Source of the DNA: Ruminococcus sp. UBA3665
GTDB lineage: Bacteria > Bacillota > Clostridia > Oscillospirales > Ruminococcaceae
Direction: 5' to 3'
Assembly (NCBI GenBank): GCA_002373165.1
Contig: DFJS01000072.1
Coordinates: 1 to 28,735 of the forward strand
DNA: 28,735 nt
Of this stretch, positions 1 to 7,780 are shown in pieces. The notes below the pieces were generated by a model that worked only from the letters and a program-made list of their open reading frames with translations, was not told the origin of the DNA and did not search any database. Each line of letters starts with the position of its first letter. The stretch's first letter is position 1. A program made the translations under genes and the position numbers.

Positions 1-2
1 AC

Positions 3-455
3 GGCGAAACAGGTGAAATTGTCATTACCACACTGGTAAAAGAAGGTGCGCCGCTGATTCGCTACAGAACACATGATCTTTCCCGGATTCTTCCCGGAAC
101 CTGCCCGTGCGGCCGCTGTTATCCCCGTCTGGATGTGATCGCAGGCCGTACGGATGATATGATGAAATTCCGCGGCGTAAACGTATTTCCTAACCAGATT
201 GAAGAAGTGCTCGGCAGTTTTGAAGAAGTTTCCAGCGAATACCAGATTCGCATTTCTCATTTTGAGGGCAAAGACCTGATGCGTGTCTATGTGGAAACAG
301 GCGGCGAACATGATTTCGCTCAGCTTGCCGGACGGATTGCAGAAGCATTCAAGAACCGCATCGGCTTTACCCCGATTGTCAAAGTAGTGGAAATCGGCGT
401 ACTGCCGCGCAGTATGAAGAAAACAGCCCGTGTCATTGACGAACGCTATCAGTAA
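3..455 (+). CDS. Phenylacetate-CoA ligase-type acyl-activating enzyme (3' part)
   Basis: The reading frame is open from the first complete codon, so the gene begins before the window; about 150 C-terminal residues are present. What is visible matches the end of the PaaK family of ANL enzymes: GETGEIVITTL, then RYRTHDLSRI (the ribose-binding Asp region), a Cys-rich CPCGRC patch, the hinge GRTDDMMKFRGVNVFP, and a C-terminal ferredoxin-like lid ending near RSMKKTARVID. Members activate aryl or arylacetic acids to acyl-adenylates and then to thioesters on CoA or a carrier protein. It lies 15 bp ahead of an acyltransferase gene in a dense operon with a carrier protein and a ketosynthase, so I infer that it makes a starter thioester. 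The substrate cannot be read from this fragment, since the acyl-binding pocket lies upstream. Confidence 0.85.
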   Translation, partial: GETGEIVITTLVKEGAPLIRYRTHDLSRILPGTCPCGRCYPRLDVIAGRTDDMMKFRGVNVFPNQIEEVLGSFEEVSSEYQIRISHFEGKDLMRVYVETGGEHDFAQLAGRIAEAFKNRIGFTPIVKVVEIGVLPRSMKKTARVIDERYQ

Positions 456-470
456 ACCGGAGGAAGCTCC

Positions 471-1367
471 ATGTATCAGAAAGCATTTTTATTCAACGGC
501 ATAGGCCCGAATTATGAAAAACTGCTTGCCAAACTCACGCCGGAACTCACAGAGCAGTTTGCTGTTCTTTACGCTGCCGCCTGCGAAAGGCTGCACCTGA
601 ACAGGGATATCCAGAAAAATACAGGCTATGATGCCAAAATTGCAGAATGGCTGGTGCCGTTTATCTGTGACAGAATTATTTATGAATTCTGTCTTTCCAG
701 AAACATTCTGCCGGATATCGGCATCGGCTACAGTTCCGGCATTGTCAGTGCCAGTGCCTGCTTCGGCGCAATCCGGCATGAAGAAGCATGGGATATTGTC
801 ATGACGCACCGTTCCATGCTCCGGATGCTCGATCAGCAGAATATAGAGCTGGATACAGGAATTATCATCGGTTTTTCCTATAATGATCTGACAGAACTGT
901 TCCGGAATACATTCAGCCCGGAAGAGCTTGTCATTGGCAGTTCCAATTCTTCTTTTCATATTATGATCAGCGGAAAAGCCAGTGCTGTCGAAAAAGCAAT
1001 TGAACTCTGCACTGCCGAGGGTGCGCTGAAAGCGTTCCGTCTGCACACGGGCACGGCCTTTCATCATGCCATGATGCAGAATTATTCTTATGAATATATC
1101 CAGTACTGCAAGCAGATTGCATATCATAAACCGGAATATCCCATGCTGTCCGTGTTTGACGGCAATATTCTGGAAACAGCAGAGGATATCGCAGGAGAAA
1201 ACCAGCGGAATGTCTATACACAAATGCGCTGGGACCTTGCACTGAAAAAACTGGAATCGCTGGGAGTTACTGAATTTTTTGATATGAGTGCCAGCGGTTC
1301 TTTAAGCAGATTTTCACGTGTCGGCAGAAAATGCAGAATTTATACGTTTGAAGATATCTGTTCTTAA
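471..1367 (+). CDS. Stand-alone acyltransferase (FabD/AT family)
   Basis: A 298-residue protein with the layout of malonyl-CoA:ACP acyltransferases. The N-terminus FNGIG stands where FabD has FPGQG; the nucleophile elbow is GYSSG (S88), where most members have GHSxG; R114 in MTHRSMLRML aligns with the Arg that binds the malonyl carboxylate; H198 in TAFHHAMM is the expected catalytic His. An ACGGAGG-like ribosome site (ccggagg, about 458-464) precedes the ATG. As a free AT followed 29 bp later by an ACP gene, it probably loads the extender unit on that carrier, as trans-acting ATs do. The retained Arg favours a dicarboxylic extender such as malonyl. The His-to-Tyr change next to the nucleophile and the Gln-to-Ile change in the oxyanion loop are unusual, so another acyl group cannot be excluded. 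Confidence 0.75.
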   Translation: MYQKAFLFNGIGPNYEKLLAKLTPELTEQFAVLYAAACERLHLNRDIQKNTGYDAKIAEWLVPFICDRIIYEFCLSRNILPDIGIGYSSGIVSASACFGAIRHEEAWDIVMTHRSMLRMLDQQNIELDTGIIIGFSYNDLTELFRNTFSPEELVIGSSNSSFHIMISGKASAVEKAIELCTAEGALKAFRLHTGTAFHHAMMQNYSYEYIQYCKQIAYHKPEYPMLSVFDGNILETAEDIAGENQRNVYTQMRWDLALKKLESLGVTEFFDMSASGSLSRFSRVGRKCRIYTFEDICS

Positions 1368-1396
1368 TTTATATTTTATCTACGGAGGTTTTTATC

Positions 1397-1699
1397 ATGA
1401 GAGAAATTACAGAAGCTGTCAAGCAGGAAATCAAAGAAATGGTATTTGATTATTACGCCGAAGAATGCGAAACAGATAAAAATGCAATCACAGAAGATAC
1501 AAATTTGCAGGAAGATCTGGAAAGTGATTCCCTGATGTTCGTGGAACTGATCGAAATGACAGCCGAAAAATATAACATGGAAATCAAATTGCAGAGTATC
1601 GGAAAATATATCCTGAAAACGCCGATGAATACTATGCATGATGTGCTGGAAATGTTCTATAAAATTTATCAGTACGGTGATGACATTGTCAACCAGTGA
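1397..1699 (+). CDS. Acyl carrier protein, first copy
   Basis: A 100-residue acidic protein with the carrier-protein four-helix pattern. The phosphopantetheine site is in LESDSLMFVEL, with S45 as the attachment residue; the more common form is GLDSLDxVEL. It ends with an unusually long last helix and tail (KTPMNTMHDVLEMFYK onward). A clear GGAGG at about 1384-1388 lies 8 bp before the ATG. It sits between the acyltransferase and the first crotonase and is distinct in sequence from the second carrier at 9330-9587, so the pathway has two carriers, plausibly for different acyl groups or stages. Confidence 0.85.
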   Translation: MREITEAVKQEIKEMVFDYYAEECETDKNAITEDTNLQEDLESDSLMFVELIEMTAEKYNMEIKLQSIGKYILKTPMNTMHDVLEMFYKIYQYGDDIVNQ

Positions 1700-1709
1700 A
1701 GAAACCGTC

Positions 1710-2432
1710 ATGCAGTCCGGTCTTGCCGAACTGCACGCAGAAGGCAGGATTGCTGTGCTGACAATCGAAAACGGAACGAAAAATCTGCTGTCAGAACCGG
1801 AATTTATCCAGCGTGAAGCTCTTCTTTCCTGGCTGGATGCCCGGCCGCAGATCTGTGCATTGATTATCACAGGCAAAGGCAGACATTTTTCCCATGGTGC
1901 AGATACATCTCTTTTTGAAAATCCGGATATTCCGGCGATTTCTGAAAAACTCCGCAAAGCAAGGGAACTTCTGAATACAATCGAACGGCTTCCGCTGGTG
2001 ACAGCGGCCGCCGTCAATGGAGGCTGTTTCGGCGGCGGTCTGGAAATTGCATTAAGCTGTCAGTTCCGGATTGCTTCGCCGAAAGCAGTCCTCGGCCTGA
2101 CGGAAATCATGCACGGAGTCGTCCCCGGTATGGGCGGCATGGAACGGCTTGCCCGTCTGCTCGGCAGAGAAAAGGCTCTGCCAATGATTCTGCGCGGCGA
2201 AATGCTTACTGCACAGCAGGCACTTTCTGCCGGACTCGTGACGAAAATAACAGAACAAAAAGATGCCTTTCCGGAAACTGTACAGTTTGTACAGAATTTG
2301 ATTTCCGGCATTTCTCCTGCACAGATACGCGCGGTCACGGAAACACTCGCCCGTGATGCCGACGGCATGAAAGACCCTTCACAGGGCAAATTTGAAGCAC
2401 TTCTCCGGGAGCGTGAACATCATGAAGCATAG
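1710..2432 (+). CDS. Crotonase-family enoyl-thioester hydratase, first copy
   Basis: Crotonase superfamily, about 240 residues. The oxyanion-hole segments are visible: HFSHGADTSLF near residue 50 and GGCFGGGLEIAL. Both catalytic glutamates of enoyl-CoA hydratase are kept, one in GGGLEIAL and one in GLTEIMHG, followed by VPGMGGMERL. With both Glu present, hydration of a 2-enoyl thioester, or dehydration of a 3-hydroxyacyl thioester in the other direction, is plausible. The start is uncertain: ATG 1710 gives a normal family N-terminus 10 bp after the ACP stop, while ATG 1680 in the same frame would overlap the ACP gene by 20 bp; neither has a strong ribosome site. It differs clearly from the second crotonase at 3226. 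Inferred role: dehydratase or isomerase step in chain processing. Confidence 0.8.
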   Translation: MQSGLAELHAEGRIAVLTIENGTKNLLSEPEFIQREALLSWLDARPQICALIITGKGRHFSHGADTSLFENPDIPAISEKLRKARELLNTIERLPLVTAAAVNGGCFGGGLEIALSCQFRIASPKAVLGLTEIMHGVVPGMGGMERLARLLGREKALPMILRGEMLTAQQALSAGLVTKITEQKDAFPETVQFVQNLISGISPAQIRAVTETLARDADGMKDPSQGKFEALLREREHHEA

Positions 2433-2817
2433 TACCTGCCGCCTGACTGTCAGAGGATACGAACTCGATTCTTTCGGGCATGTGAATAATGCCGTTTATC
2501 TCCAGTATGCAGAAACGGCTCTCTGGAATTTCATGAAAATTCATCAATTAATGTCTGTGACAGATATGCTTTTTCCCGTCGTGATGGAAAGCACACAGCG
2601 TTATCTGCATGAACTGAAACTTTTTGACGAAATCCGGATTGAATCTGATTTCAGCAGCAGCGGTTCCGTGCTGGTCTGCGAACATAAAATCTATCATGAC
2701 GGCACAGGCATTCTTTCCTGCCGGATAAAAGGCAAAGTCATTTTTGTCAGCCGTGACCGCATCATGCATGATGTGCCCGAAGAAATTATGAAAATTCTGG
2801 AGGAGGGAAATTCATGA
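2422..2817 (+). CDS. Hotdog-fold acyl thioesterase (YbgC/FadM/4HBT type)
   Basis: A 131-residue single hotdog domain. The signature YELDSFGHVNNAVYLQYAE contains D16, the catalytic Asp position of the 4-hydroxybenzoyl-CoA thioesterase/YbgC family. The family hydrolyses acyl-CoA or acyl-ACP thioesters in the cytoplasm. I chose ATG 2422, preceded by gggagcg, over an earlier in-frame ATG at 2392; the chosen start overlaps the preceding crotonase by 11 bases, suggesting coupled translation. The operon also has a type II thioesterase at its end. One may release product while the other clears stalled carriers, but which does which is not visible. Some polyketide hotdog enzymes instead act in cyclisation or decarboxylation. 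Confidence 0.78.
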   Translation: MKHSTCRLTVRGYELDSFGHVNNAVYLQYAETALWNFMKIHQLMSVTDMLFPVVMESTQRYLHELKLFDEIRIESDFSSSGSVLVCEHKIYHDGTGILSCRIKGKVIFVSRDRIMHDVPEEIMKILEEGNS

Positions 2818-3233
2818 AAATTGCATATTCAGAATTTGTAACGGAAATTTCTGAAATCACAGCTCTGGAAGAACTGCTTTCTGTAAAAACAGGTTCTCCC
2901 TGCCTGCTGATTGTACAGGATGACGGTCAGCTGACGGCCGGAAATCCGGAAGCTCTTCATGAGTTTTTTGCCGCTGCCCCTTTTCTGACAGCACTGGCTT
3001 CTGAAAATCCTGATCCGGAAACTACCGGATTTTTCGATATGATCATTCCGCCGCAGGATACACAGGCTTATGCTGCCGCGCTTTTCAGGGACAAGACTCC
3101 TATGCAGAACAGGGAGATTACCGCCTGCTTTGTCACGGCACGTTCCGGAACGGCAGAAGATGTACTCACCAGCGAATCAAGAGCGTTTTATCGCCTTGTT
3201 GCTGAGAAAAACAGAGGTGATTCCCTTGGCTGA
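2814..3233 (+). CDS. Small operon protein of unknown function
   Basis: I do not recognise this 139-residue protein. It is almost certainly real: its ATG overlaps the thioesterase stop in an ATGA, an aggaggg ribosome site precedes it, and its 3' end overlaps the start of the next crotonase by 8 bases. It is acidic, has no membrane segment or signal peptide, and begins with a mixed alpha/beta stretch (SPCLLIVQDDGQL) followed by helices. The C-terminal TSESRAFYRLVAEK vaguely resembles the end of crotonase-type proteins, and the position directly before a crotonase gene could mean a degenerate or partner subunit. That reading is weak. No catalytic motif stands out. Confidence 0.6.
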   Translation: MKIAYSEFVTEISEITALEELLSVKTGSPCLLIVQDDGQLTAGNPEALHEFFAAAPFLTALASENPDPETTGFFDMIIPPQDTQAYAAALFRDKTPMQNREITACFVTARSGTAEDVLTSESRAFYRLVAEKNRGDSLG

Positions 3234-3921
3234 TATTACTTTGACAGAAGAAAATCATATTCTGACTGTTGCCATGCACGCGCCGAAAAATAATCTGATG
3301 ACGGGCTTGTTTCATGAGGAATTTGAAGAAGTCATGGAACAGATTTCCAGGAAAGCCGGAACGGAAATTCACGGCTTGATTTTCTGCGGAAACGGCCGGC
3401 ATTTCAGTGTCGGCGCAGATGTCGCCGCTCTTGCGGAACGGGCAGGCACTGAAATCTATGATGATGCTTCTGGAACACTTCCGGAAAGTCATAAAATTCA
3501 GAAACGGCATTTTACGTTTCTGAGAGATCTGCCGTTTCCGGTCATCAGCGTAGTAACGGGATTCTGTATCGGTTCGGGAAGTGAAATCGCCCTGAATTGT
3601 CATTACAGAATCACGGAAAAAGGCGCACGCATCGGACAGCCGGAATCCACTTTCGGCATCCTGCCGGGGCTGGGCGGCATTGCCCGTACAATCGAATTAT
3701 GCGGAATGCAGAAAGCTTATGAACTGGTCATGACCGGCAGACTCATCCCCGCAGAGGAAGCCTTCCAGATCGGCTGGGCGGATATCCTGACAGAGAAAAA
3801 ACAAGGATTGCAGGAAGCTTTTGCACTGATTCAGTTTCTGCATAAGAATATCCGTTTTCAGCCGGAGTGTTACAGGGAATATATCCGGCTTTATCAGGAA
3901 AAACAGGAGGCTGTCTCATGA
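3226..3921 (+). CDS. Crotonase-family enoyl-thioester hydratase, second copy
   Basis: About 231 residues, crotonase superfamily. HFSVGADVAAL and GFCIGSGSEIAL form the oxyanion hole; catalytic Glu positions are kept in GSEIAL and in GQPESTFG, followed by LPGLGGIART. The frame is open further upstream, but TTG 3226 is the best start: gaggtga at 3214-3220 lies the right distance before it and it gives a normal N-terminus. It overlaps the unknown gene by 8 bases and ends in an ATGA overlap with the dehydrogenase. The close link to a 3-hydroxyacyl-CoA dehydrogenase mirrors FadB-type pairs: together they could interconvert 3-ketoacyl, 3-hydroxyacyl and 2-enoyl thioesters. In a biosynthetic operon the direction would be reduction followed by dehydration. 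It has the short C-terminus of a monofunctional hydratase. Confidence 0.8.
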   Translation: MADITLTEENHILTVAMHAPKNNLMTGLFHEEFEEVMEQISRKAGTEIHGLIFCGNGRHFSVGADVAALAERAGTEIYDDASGTLPESHKIQKRHFTFLRDLPFPVISVVTGFCIGSGSEIALNCHYRITEKGARIGQPESTFGILPGLGGIARTIELCGMQKAYELVMTGRLIPAEEAFQIGWADILTEKKQGLQEAFALIQFLHKNIRFQPECYREYIRLYQEKQEAVS

Positions 3922-5033
3922 AAATCGGTCTGATTGGTTACGGAAAAATGGGAAAGGATATTTTCACATTGCTTTCCGGCAGTCTGAATGCAGAATTTGT
4001 AATATACGTCCGGCATGATGCCCAGGCAGATACAGATGCTGTCATGAAAGCACTCGCCAGACAGCACCGCAGAAAGCTGATGACACAGGAACAGCTTCTC
4101 CGCAGACAGAATGCGTTTCGTTTTACAGAATCCCTGCATGAACTCGCTGACTGTGAAATAATTCTTGAAACAGTCACGGAAAATCCGGAGCTGAAACAAG
4201 AAATATTCCGGGAAACTGCCGGTATTGTATCAGAAAACTGTCTGCTTCTGACAAATACATCTTCTTTGGATATCCGCGGTATTTTTTCAGAAATTCCCCG
4301 GAAAGAACGCTGTGCAGGAATGCATTTCTTTTATCCTGTCAGATTATCAGAATTCGCTGAAATCAGTCTTCTGCCGGAAACTTCCGGACAGACGCGCACT
4401 GCCGCACAGCAGATTTTAACAGACTGCGGAAAAAAATCTGTTATTTTTTCAGGAGATTATCAGGTCTGGCTGAATCAGATACTTTCCTGCATGATTTCTC
4501 ATGCACTGGTGCTGTGTGACCTGTTTCAGATTTCTGTCAGGGAGCTTTCCGCCGCATGGGAACCGCTGTTTCCGATGGCAGACCCGTTTGTCATGCTGGA
4601 CAGCATCGGTCTGGGACTGCTGGCAGAAAATCAGATGCATTTCTGTCTGTCTCGGAATCATGCGCTTCTGGAATCCGGCTGCCGTACCATGCAGAAATGG
4701 CTTGACAGCGGCTGCGGCACAGGCACACATTGTTTTCTGGATTTTATTGCACAGCGGGAACAGCCTACAGGCAATCCCTGTCAGGAAGCAGAACTCTATA
4801 TGACAGCGTTTCTTCTGAATGAAACTGCTGCTGCGCTTTCAGAATCCGGAGCAGATTCCCAACAGCTGCTTGCCGCCGTCAGCAGTACGCTCGGACTGGC
4901 CGCTCCCCTGCCGGAGTATTATCACAAATACGGGACAGAAGCTGTTTCGGCAGCACTCGGCAGACTTTATCAGAAAACCGGTTTTGCATCGTATCAGAAC
5001 CGGAACAGTCTGTTTCAGCTATATTATAACTAA
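3918..5033 (+). CDS. 3-hydroxyacyl-CoA dehydrogenase family protein
   Basis: A 371-residue protein with an N-terminal Rossmann domain (IGYGKMGKDI, dinucleotide-binding glycines 7, 9 and 12) and the FadB/PaaH dehydrogenase signature: TNTSSLDI, then GMHFFYPVRLSEFAEI, where H136 and E148 have the 12-residue spacing of the family catalytic pair. The helical C-terminal part is diverged but about the right length for two 3HCDH C-terminal units. AGGAGG at 3905-3910 precedes ATG 3918, in an ATGA overlap with the crotonase. Known reaction: NAD(P)-dependent interconversion of 3-ketoacyl and 3-hydroxyacyl thioesters. As no FabG-like ketoreductase is seen in the visible operon, I infer that it is the beta-keto reducing enzyme. 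A role in making a hydroxylated extender unit, as for some dehydrogenases in hydroxymalonyl-ACP formation, is an alternative. Confidence 0.8.
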   Translation: MKIGLIGYGKMGKDIFTLLSGSLNAEFVIYVRHDAQADTDAVMKALARQHRRKLMTQEQLLRRQNAFRFTESLHELADCEIILETVTENPELKQEIFRETAGIVSENCLLLTNTSSLDIRGIFSEIPRKERCAGMHFFYPVRLSEFAEISLLPETSGQTRTAAQQILTDCGKKSVIFSGDYQVWLNQILSCMISHALVLCDLFQISVRELSAAWEPLFPMADPFVMLDSIGLGLLAENQMHFCLSRNHALLESGCRTMQKWLDSGCGTGTHCFLDFIAQREQPTGNPCQEAELYMTAFLLNETAAALSESGADSQQLLAAVSSTLGLAAPLPEYYHKYGTEAVSAALGRLYQKTGFASYQNRNSLFQLYYN

Positions 5034-5051
5034 CGAGGTGTATCAGATTAT

Positions 5052-6263
5052 ATGAAAAAAGTATTGGTTACAGGGCTGGGAGCTGTGACAGCAGTCGGCC
5101 TTAACGTCTCTGATTATTGGAATGCGCTGATTCAGGGAAAAAGCGGCATGAAAACATTCACCCGCGTTTCGCCGGAACTGTATGATACTTCCGTTGCCTG
5201 CGAAGTGGACGATGCTTTCGAGCAGCTGACTTCTAAATACTGGAAAAAACGTATGCTCAGTGCAACGACGAAAAGCGCAAGAATGGGACTGCTCTCCGCC
5301 GGAGAAGCCATCGAGGACTGCGGCGCAGATTTTTCCGCACTGGATACAGGCAGAATTGCTGTTATCTACGGTCTTGCAGATAATTCCTATGAAGGTGCCG
5401 AACGGGAAACAAAATCGCATATTACGCTGAAACGTATGCCAAGCGAAGTTCCTGCAATGATTGCCATCCGCTATGGCATCAAAGGGCCGTCATTCAATAT
5501 GAGTACGGCGTGTGCATCTTCCGGATATGCCATGGCACTCGCAAAAAGACTGATTACAGCCGGAATCTGCGATATGGCAATTGTCGGCGGACTGTCCTAT
5601 CTGGTAAATGATACGGTTCTGAAAGGCTTCAATCAGCTGCTGGCGATGTCATCGAATCCCAATCCGGAAACTGCCTGCCGGCCTTTTACGAAAAACCGTG
5701 ACGGTTTCATCATGGGCGAAGGCGGCGGCTGTATCATTCTGGAATCGGAAGAACATGCTGCCGCACGGAATGCAAAAGTCTACTGCGAATTTGCAGGGGC
5801 ATCCATGTGCTGTGAAGCCTTCAACCTGACCGCTCCCATGACGGACGGAAAAGGCATGGCGGAATCCATGCGGCTGGCTCTGGAAGATGCCGGCATTGCC
5901 CCTCAGGAAATAGAATATATCAATGCACACGGAACTTCTACTTATCTGAATGATTTATATGAAACTATGGCAGTAAAAGAAGTATTCGGCCAATATGCAC
6001 AGGATATTCCCGTTTCTTCTGTGAAAGCAGCAGTCGGCCATACGCTCGCCGCATGTGCCGTGCTGGAAGGCATCGCCTGCATCAAGGCACTGGAAACAGG
6101 AATTCTTCCGCCGACCGTGCATTTTGATGAACCTGATCCGGCTCTGGATTTGAATTATATCCCCAATCAGGCAGTCAGAAAAGACATCCGGACAGTGCTT
6201 TCCAACTCGTTCGGATTCGGCGGTCATAACGCTTCTCTGATTTTCAGAAAAATTTCCGAATGA
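5052..6263 (+). CDS. Beta-ketoacyl-ACP synthase (FabF-like ketosynthase)
   Basis: A 403-residue ketosynthase of the KAS II/type II polyketide kind. The nucleophile is C154 in STACASSGYA; the two histidines are H293 in NAHGTST and H330 in AAVGHTLAA, with the conserved Lys as K325; LSNSFGFGGHNAS closes the fold. All residues for decarboxylative condensation are present, so it is not a chain-length factor or a decarboxylating KS-like enzyme. A gaggtg site precedes it. It is the only ketosynthase in the visible part and has no partner chain-length factor next to it. It should condense the starter with the extender, once or iteratively, on the dissociated carriers of this operon. A housekeeping FabF is unlikely, given the surrounding ligases, hydrolases and tautomerase. 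Confidence 0.9.
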   Translation: MKKVLVTGLGAVTAVGLNVSDYWNALIQGKSGMKTFTRVSPELYDTSVACEVDDAFEQLTSKYWKKRMLSATTKSARMGLLSAGEAIEDCGADFSALDTGRIAVIYGLADNSYEGAERETKSHITLKRMPSEVPAMIAIRYGIKGPSFNMSTACASSGYAMALAKRLITAGICDMAIVGGLSYLVNDTVLKGFNQLLAMSSNPNPETACRPFTKNRDGFIMGEGGGCIILESEEHAAARNAKVYCEFAGASMCCEAFNLTAPMTDGKGMAESMRLALEDAGIAPQEIEYINAHGTSTYLNDLYETMAVKEVFGQYAQDIPVSSVKAAVGHTLAACAVLEGIACIKALETGILPPTVHFDEPDPALDLNYIPNQAVRKDIRTVLSNSFGFGGHNASLIFRKISE

Positions 6264-6276
6264 AAGAGGAATCGTC

Positions 6277-6648
6277 ATGCCCATTGCACAATTGAAAACC
6301 AACTACCCCTTTACCCCTGACAGAAAACAGGAATTTCTGAAAGAACTGTCAGAAACTCTCTCAGAAATTCTTCATAAACCTCTGCCGGCAGTCATGCTCA
6401 TGCTGGATGAATGCACTATGTATATGAATCACTCGGAAGAAACTGTATTTTTCGGCGAATTCCGTTATATTCTTCCGGAAGCATATCAGGGAAACAAAGC
6501 CGGATTTCTGGAATTTTTTGCGGATGCAATGCTTGCCGTTATCCGGAAATATACACAGGTCAATCCCTACAGGATTTATATGCAGTTTACAGAAATGCAG
6601 CGCGAAAATGCATGGAAATATACTGCCCCGGAACAAGAAAGGAACTGA
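6277..6648 (+). CDS. MIF-like (phenylpyruvate) tautomerase family protein
   Basis: A 123-residue protein that follows macrophage migration inhibitory factor along its length. It begins MPIAQLKTN, so Pro2 would become the N-terminal catalytic base after Met removal; K34 in HKPLPAVMLML aligns with the active-site Lys of MIF; PYRIYMQFTEMQ aligns with the PDRVYINYYDM strand. The family catalyses keto-enol tautomerisation through the N-terminal proline and forms trimers. A ribosome site (aaagagg) precedes the ATG, 13 bp after the ketosynthase. In a polyketide-like operon it might isomerise a beta-dicarbonyl or an unsaturated acid, or assist a cyclisation. That role is inferred; I know of no established family of such operons that carries this gene. 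Confidence 0.72.
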   Translation: MPIAQLKTNYPFTPDRKQEFLKELSETLSEILHKPLPAVMLMLDECTMYMNHSEETVFFGEFRYILPEAYQGNKAGFLEFFADAMLAVIRKYTQVNPYRIYMQFTEMQRENAWKYTAPEQERN

Positions 6649-6655
6649 TATTTTT

Positions 6656-7780
6656 ATGAAATGGTCAATCAGAGAATTGCTGAATCCCGTTGTCACAAGA
6701 TCTATGCTCTATGGCAGTGACCCCTTTGATACAGAATATGTTCTGAAAAAAGTGGATGAGATCGATGTGATGAGCGGAAAGAAAATACAGGCCGTATGGC
6801 TCGGCGAATGGGAAAAGAAAATTAATCATTATGCCGCTCTGCGCGATGAGGCCGAGGTCAGAGGCTGCCGGATTTCTGCCCGTGCTTATGCCAAAATGGT
6901 GGCCGAATGCTGGTATGCCTGCTATATGGTCAATATTCAGGATCTGGAACAGAAAATTGCAATTTATAACAGCCTTGCAGAAACTTATCAAAAATATGCC
7001 GCTTTATGCGATCATAAAATAGAAGCTGTAGAAATCCCGACAGCTTACGGAACATTGCCGGCATATATTCATTTTCCCGATGACGGCAGTCAGAAAAGCT
7101 ATCCTGTTGCAATTACTTATTCCGGAATCGGCAGCTGCAAAGAAGAACTCGATATGCTCGCCAAGCCCCTGAATGAAAGAGGCATCGCTGTGATTACTCC
7201 GGATATGCCCGGCACAGGCGGCGCAGTCATCTGGAATCATGTCAAGTGCGGCGGCGACGAGCTGGAAGCCGCTTTTGAGGGAATTTATCAGTTCATTGAC
7301 AGCCGCGCCGATCTCGACAGCAGCAGAATTGCAAATTTCGGTCTGTGTATGGGCGGCGGCTATGCATTCCGGGCTTCTGTCAAAAAACAGGATGTCAGAT
7401 GCTGTGTCAGTCTGTTTCCTTTGATGATTTATTATGCAACGCTGGAATCTGTCCCCATCTGGATGAAAAAAGGCAAATGGACTTCCTATCAGACAAATGA
7501 TGACTATATGGAAAGCATGAATATCCTTGCAGAAGGCAATATCACAACGGATTTCCTGATGATTCACAGCGATGATGACAATTGGATGAGTCCGGAAGCT
7601 TCTGATGCACTCTACAGCAAGGCAACAGGCTATAAAGAACGGCTGAAAGTGACGGAAAAGCCTGCCTATGTTTCGGAAGAAACTATCATGCACGCAATGC
7701 CCGTAGGAGAACAGTATCACTGGGTAAAACATCTTGCAGCGGATTTCATTGCTGCACGGCTGACAGGAGAAAATAAATGA
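6656..7780 (+). CDS. FrsA/Ayg1-like alpha/beta hydrolase with Cys nucleophile
   Basis: A 374-residue protein with an N-terminal helical part (about 1-120) and an alpha/beta hydrolase core, the layout of the FrsA/YafA, dihydroxypseudooxynicotine hydrolase and Ayg1 group. The oxyanion region is around SGIGSCKEELD; the nucleophile elbow is GLCMGGG, placing cysteine C231 where most members have serine; acids lie in HSDDDNWM (306-308) and the histidine is H355 in GEQYHWVKH. Cys at this place is known in dienelactone hydrolases. Relatives in this group hydrolyse C-C bonds of 1,3-diketones, and fungal Ayg1 shortens a polyketide, so C-C cleavage, chain release or an acyl transfer are reasonable guesses. 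ATG 6656 is chosen over upstream codons that would lie inside the tautomerase gene. Its end overlaps the ligase in ATGA. Confidence 0.78.
   Translation: MKWSIRELLNPVVTRSMLYGSDPFDTEYVLKKVDEIDVMSGKKIQAVWLGEWEKKINHYAALRDEAEVRGCRISARAYAKMVAECWYACYMVNIQDLEQKIAIYNSLAETYQKYAALCDHKIEAVEIPTAYGTLPAYIHFPDDGSQKSYPVAITYSGIGSCKEELDMLAKPLNERGIAVITPDMPGTGGAVIWNHVKCGGDELEAAFEGIYQFIDSRADLDSSRIANFGLCMGGGYAFRASVKKQDVRCCVSLFPLMIYYATLESVPIWMKKGKWTSYQTNDDYMESMNILAEGNITTDFLMIHSDDDNWMSPEASDALYSKATGYKERLKVTEKPAYVSEETIMHAMPVGEQYHWVKHLAADFIAARLTGENK

Noticed and set aside
489..1223. Long open frame on the minus strand (244 codons)
   Set aside because: It is antisense to the acyltransferase, has no ribosome site and its translation is Cys/His/Phe-rich nonsense typical of a shadow frame.
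3..5033. Operon as a phenylacetate catabolic (paa) cluster
   Set aside because: The ligase, crotonases, dehydrogenase and hotdog thioesterase resemble paa parts, but no ring oxygenase or thiolase is present, and AT, ACPs, ketosynthase and type II thioesterase point to biosynthesis.
5052..6263. Decarboxylating KS-like enzyme or chain-length factor
   Set aside because: The active-site Cys (C154) and both His are present, so it should be a true condensing enzyme.
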